From: Pseudomonadota bacterium | GTDB taxonomy: Bacteria; Pseudomonadota; Gammaproteobacteria; Burkholderiales; Burkholderiaceae_C | Length of the DNA stretch: 7,427 nucleotides | Assembly: GCA_021798395.1 (NCBI GenBank) | Contig: JAJZHS010000119.1 | Location: 1 to 7,427 of the forward strand | Direction: 5' to 3' | Shown here: positions 5,345-7,427 of the stretch, piece after piece | Numbering within the stretch: position 1 is the first letter of the stretch | Layout of the letters: each line of letters opens with the position of its first letter | Notes under the pieces: generated by a model | Databases searched by the model: none | What the model was told of the DNA's origin: nothing | Seen by the model: only the letters and a program-made list of their open reading frames with translations | Program-made: the position numbers and the translations under genes

Positions 5345-5451
5345 ACGAACGCGAGATTGAGGCCCTCCGGGCCGCTCCAGCCGCCGCCGGCGGCGCATCC
5401 GCCTCCTATCGGGACAAGCCCCCGGTGCCGCGCGCACCGGCAACCCGGTGA
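5341..5451 (+). CDS. Predicted 36-residue small ORF translationally linked to the phosphatase gene
   Basis: GTG at 5341 to TGA at 5449-5451. A good Shine-Dalgarno sequence GGAG (5330-5333) lies 7 nt upstream, stronger than any site before the phosphatase gene. The product starts NEREIEALRAAPAAAGG and ends KPPVPRAPATR; it is short, Ala/Pro-rich and without membrane segments, and I do not recognise it. Its start overlaps the stop of the 33-residue ORF and its stop overlaps the phosphatase GTG, both as GTGA. A perfect hairpin (5422-5440) lies near its 3' end. The most likely role is to carry ribosomes to the phosphatase start rather than to make a working protein, but this is inference. The frame stays open upstream to about 5050, where the translation looks non-coding. 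Confidence 0.4.
   Translation: MNEREIEALRAAPAAAGGASASYRDKPPVPRAPATR
5422..5440 (+). other. Perfect hairpin just before the phosphatase start
   Basis: CCGGTGC (5422-5428), loop CGCGC, GCACCGG (5434-5440): a 7-bp perfect stem. It occupies the place where the ribosome-binding site of the GTG at 5448 would be. Ribosomes finishing the 36-residue ORF would melt it, which fits a translational-coupling switch. Confidence 0.6.
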
Positions 5452-6230
5452 CGCGAGCCGAGCGCGGGCGACGTCCCGTGATCCTGGCGACCGACCTCGA
5501 CGGCACGTTCCTCGGGGGTGACGCGGCCGCGCGTGCGGCGCTGTACGAGTGGATCGCGCGCCGCCGCGACGAGGTCGTGCTGATTTTCGTCAGCGGCCGC
5601 GGCCAGGAGTTCATGCGCGAACTGGCCGACACGCTGCCGGTGCGCCCCGACCATTGCATCGGCGACGTCGGCACCAGCGTGCACAGCGGCCCGCAACTGG
5701 CGCCGCTGTGCGCGGTCGAGGACTGGCTCGACGGCACGTGGCCGGAGCACGCGCATGCACGCATCGTCGAGGTCATGCGGCGGCACCCGCAACTGCGCGA
5801 GCAGCAAGGTTGCGGAGGGCGTCGGCGCTCGTACCTGTACGACGACGCGGACGCGGCGGCTCGTGCCGCCGCGACTGTCGAAGCCCTGGGCTTCGACGCG
5901 CTCACGTCCGACGGCCGATTCTTCGACGTGCTGCCGCGCGGCGTGCAGAAGGGCCCGACCCTGCTGCGCACGCTGGCCGCGCTCGGCCTGCCGCGGCAGC
6001 ACACGCTGGTCGCCGGCGACACACTCAACGATCTGTCGATGTTCGACACCGGACTGGCCGCGGTCGCGGTGGGCAACCGGGAACCCGATCTCGACCGCGC
6101 GCTGGCCTCGCGTCCCAACGTCTACCGGGCACGCGCCGAAGGCGCCGCCGGCGTGCTCGACGCCCTCGAGCGCTTCCACGCAGGGGAGGAAATCCATGGC
6201 TTCGTCGCTGGTCATCGTCTATCACCGTGA
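5448..6230 (+). CDS. HAD-family (type IIB) sugar-phosphate phosphatase, probable glucosylglycerol-phosphate phosphatase
   Basis: A 260-residue cytoplasmic phosphatase predicted to remove the phosphate from glucosylglycerol phosphate made by the next gene. All four HAD motifs are visible: TDLDGT (nucleophile D16, acid/base D18), SGR (49-51), the motif-III lysine in RGVQKGPTL (K168), and GDTLND (D191, D195). The cap region between motifs II and III, with FFDVLPRGVQKG, is like that of sucrose-phosphate and mannosyl-3-phosphoglycerate phosphatases (HAD-IIB). The substrate is inferred from context: in Azotobacter/Pseudomonas-type GgpPS a HAD phosphatase is fused in front of the synthase, whereas here the two are separate genes overlapping by 35 bp. 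The GTG at 5448 is chosen for its GTGA overlap with the upstream ORF; the in-frame GTG at 5478 (MILATDLDGT) is an alternative. Neither has a clear Shine-Dalgarno sequence. It is unlike the cyanobacterial GgpP, which belongs to another family. Confidence 0.9.
   Translation: MTRAERGRRPVILATDLDGTFLGGDAAARAALYEWIARRRDEVVLIFVSGRGQEFMRELADTLPVRPDHCIGDVGTSVHSGPQLAPLCAVEDWLDGTWPEHAHARIVEVMRRHPQLREQQGCGGRRRSYLYDDADAAARAAATVEALGFDALTSDGRFFDVLPRGVQKGPTLLRTLAALGLPRQHTLVAGDTLNDLSMFDTGLAAVAVGNREPDLDRALASRPNVYRARAEGAAGVLDALERFHAGEEIHGFVAGHRLSP
6183..6190 (+). promoter_or_regulatory. Shine-Dalgarno sequence for ggpS
   Basis: GGGGAGGA inside the 3' end of the phosphatase gene, 5 nt before ATG 6196 (6 nt counted from GGAGG). 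It is the strongest ribosome site in the window and fixes the ggpS start. It implies the synthase may be translated more efficiently than the phosphatase ahead of it. Confidence 0.85.
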
Positions 6231-7427
6231 ACCGTACGAGGAACACGTCGAGCACGGCCGCAGCGTGCTGAAGGAAAACGCCAGCCCGAACGGAATCGTT
6301 CCGGCGCTCAAGGGATTCATCGGCCAGGTCGACAGCGCCAGCTGGGTCGCCTGGAAAAAAGCGCCGTCGGGCCGCGCGCCGCGCTTCGAGCGCCGGGTGC
6401 GAATCCGCGACAGCTACGGCGACTACGAAGTCGTCCGCGTGCCGCTGGCGGCCGAGCAGATCGGGCAGTTCTACCACGTGACGTCGAAGGAAGCGCTGTG
6501 GCCGGTTCTCAACAGCTTCCCCGCGCACTACGCGACCGAGAACTGCGACTGGGCCATGTTCCGCGAGGTCAACCGGCTGTTCGCCGAGGCCGCGTGCGAA
6601 GAGGCCGCCCCTGGGGCGACGGTGTGGATCCACGACTACAACCTGTGGCTGGTTCCCGGCTTCGTGCGCGCCGCGCGACCCGACGTGCGCATCGCGTTCT
6701 TCCACCACACGCCGTTCCCGCCGGCCGACGTGTTCGCGATCCTGCCCTGGCGCGACGAGATCGTCGCCAGCCTGCTGAGCTGCGACGTCGTCGGCTTCCA
6801 CATCCCCCGCTACGCGCGCAATTTCGCCGCCGTGGCGCGCGCGCTGCACGGCGTCGATGAGATCGTCGAACGCCCCGTCGACCCTGCGCTGCGCGCGGTC
6901 GGGCAGGCGCTCGGCGAACCATGCGTGCCGGTCGAGCTGCGCGTGGCCGGGCGCAGCATACGCATCGACGCGTCGCCGATCGGAACGCATGCCGCGCTGA
7001 TCCGCGACATCGTGCGCACGCCGCGCTGCGTCGAACGCGTCGCCGACATCCGCCGCGCCAACCCGGAGGACACGCTGATCGTCGCCGTCGGCCGCGTCGA
7101 CTACGCGAAGGGGCTGCGCGAAATGCTGCTGACCTACGAGCGGCTGCTGCGTCGGCGCCCCGAGCTGCACGGCAAGGTCAAGCTGCTGCTGACCGCGGTC
7201 GCGGCGGCGACCGGCATGCGCGTCTACCGTCATGCGCAGCAGTCGATCGAACAGCTGGTCGGCCGCATCAACGGCCACTTCGGCACGCTGACGTGGTTGC
7301 CGATCCTGCTCTCGACGACGTCGATGCCTTTCGAGGAGACGCTGTGCTACTACCGCGCTGCCGACGTGTGCTGGATCACGCCGCTGCGCGACGGTCTCAA
7401 CCTCGTCGCCAAGGAGTACGTCGCGGC
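6196..7427 (+). CDS. ggpS: Glucosylglycerol-phosphate synthase (GT20 family), 3' end outside the window
   Basis: The first 410 residues of what is normally a protein of about 500. It transfers glucose from ADP-glucose to glycerol 3-phosphate in the cytoplasm, the first step in making the osmoprotectant glucosylglycerol. The start SSLVIVYHREPYEE and the SPNGIVPALK loop (30-39) match cyanobacterial GgpS and differ from trehalose-6-phosphate synthase, which has GGLA-type sequence there. Further GT20 landmarks follow in order: HDYNLW (146-151), FFHHTPFPPADVF (168-180), GFHIPRY, GRVDYAKG (299-306; OtsA has RLDYxKG) and TPLRDGLNLVAKEY (395-408). No frameshift or missing core residue is seen up to the edge; the last codon is cut after two bases. 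The ATG at 6196 is supported by a strong Shine-Dalgarno sequence, and the gene overlaps the phosphatase gene by 35 bp. OtsA is the main alternative, but the N-terminal motif and the phosphatase partner favour GgpS. Confidence 0.93.
   Translation, partial: MASSLVIVYHREPYEEHVEHGRSVLKENASPNGIVPALKGFIGQVDSASWVAWKKAPSGRAPRFERRVRIRDSYGDYEVVRVPLAAEQIGQFYHVTSKEALWPVLNSFPAHYATENCDWAMFREVNRLFAEAACEEAAPGATVWIHDYNLWLVPGFVRAARPDVRIAFFHHTPFPPADVFAILPWRDEIVASLLSCDVVGFHIPRYARNFAAVARALHGVDEIVERPVDPALRAVGQALGEPCVPVELRVAGRSIRIDASPIGTHAALIRDIVRTPRCVERVADIRRANPEDTLIVAVGRVDYAKGLREMLLTYERLLRRRPELHGKVKLLLTAVAAATGMRVYRHAQQSIEQLVGRINGHFGTLTWLPILLSTTSMPFEETLCYYRAADVCWITPLRDGLNLVAKEYVA

Noticed and set aside
5165..6118. 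Minus-strand open frame of 317 codons opposite the phosphatase.
   Set aside because: Ser/Arg/Pro-rich translation antisense to all HAD motifs; it is a shadow of the real gene.
6025..7278. A minus-strand open frame of 417 codons opposite the phosphatase and ggpS.
   Set aside because: It is antisense to well-conserved GT20 motifs, and its Asp/Arg/Gln/His-rich translation has no domain; it is a composition shadow.

Overview
This is a high-GC (roughly 70% by eye) chromosomal window from a Gram-negative, probably proteobacterial, organism. The gene content (a glucosylglycerol-phosphate synthase and a large multi-domain cyclic-di-GMP enzyme) would suit the Xanthomonadaceae/Lysobacter side of the Gammaproteobacteria, but that placement is inference and a betaproteobacterium is not excluded. 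I see no rRNA, tRNA, CRISPR array or insertion sequence.

Left block, minus strand (about 1-4395). Read in transcription order it holds three genes. First is a small secreted protein of unknown function with four cysteines (3844-4395). Next is a very large membrane signalling enzyme (471-3803), which I read as six membrane segments, GGDEF, globin-coupled-sensor-like domain, GAF, EAL, and a C-terminal C...HxxxH extension. Last is the N-terminal 134 codons of a ClC-family chloride channel/transporter, cut by the window edge inside its selectivity-filter motif (1-402). The small spacings (about 40 and 68 bp) make one transcription unit plausible.

Middle, plus strand (4396-5242). A divergent intergenic region is followed by a small three-helix membrane protein (4536-4862). 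Then come about 380 non-coding bases unusually rich in structure: three different tandem arrays all with a 10-bp unit, one G-rich on the RNA strand and compatible with a G-quadruplex; a good extended -10 sigma-70 promoter (4975-5003); and two perfect hairpins in tandem.

Right block, plus strand (5243-7427). Two very small ORFs, the first a signal-peptide-like 33-mer and the second a 36-mer, are chained by 4-base GTGA stop/start overlaps to each other and to a HAD-family sugar-phosphate phosphatase (5448-6230). The phosphatase in turn overlaps ggpS (6196 to the right edge). Together the last two genes would make glucosylglycerol, a compatible solute: GgpS joins ADP-glucose to glycerol 3-phosphate and the phosphatase removes the phosphate. 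The phosphatase start lacks a Shine-Dalgarno sequence and lies just behind a perfect hairpin inside the second small ORF, which suggests translational coupling.

The two observations I rate highest are the globin-GAF sensor inserted between the GGDEF and EAL domains, and the structured, small-ORF-containing leader of the glucosylglycerol operon.
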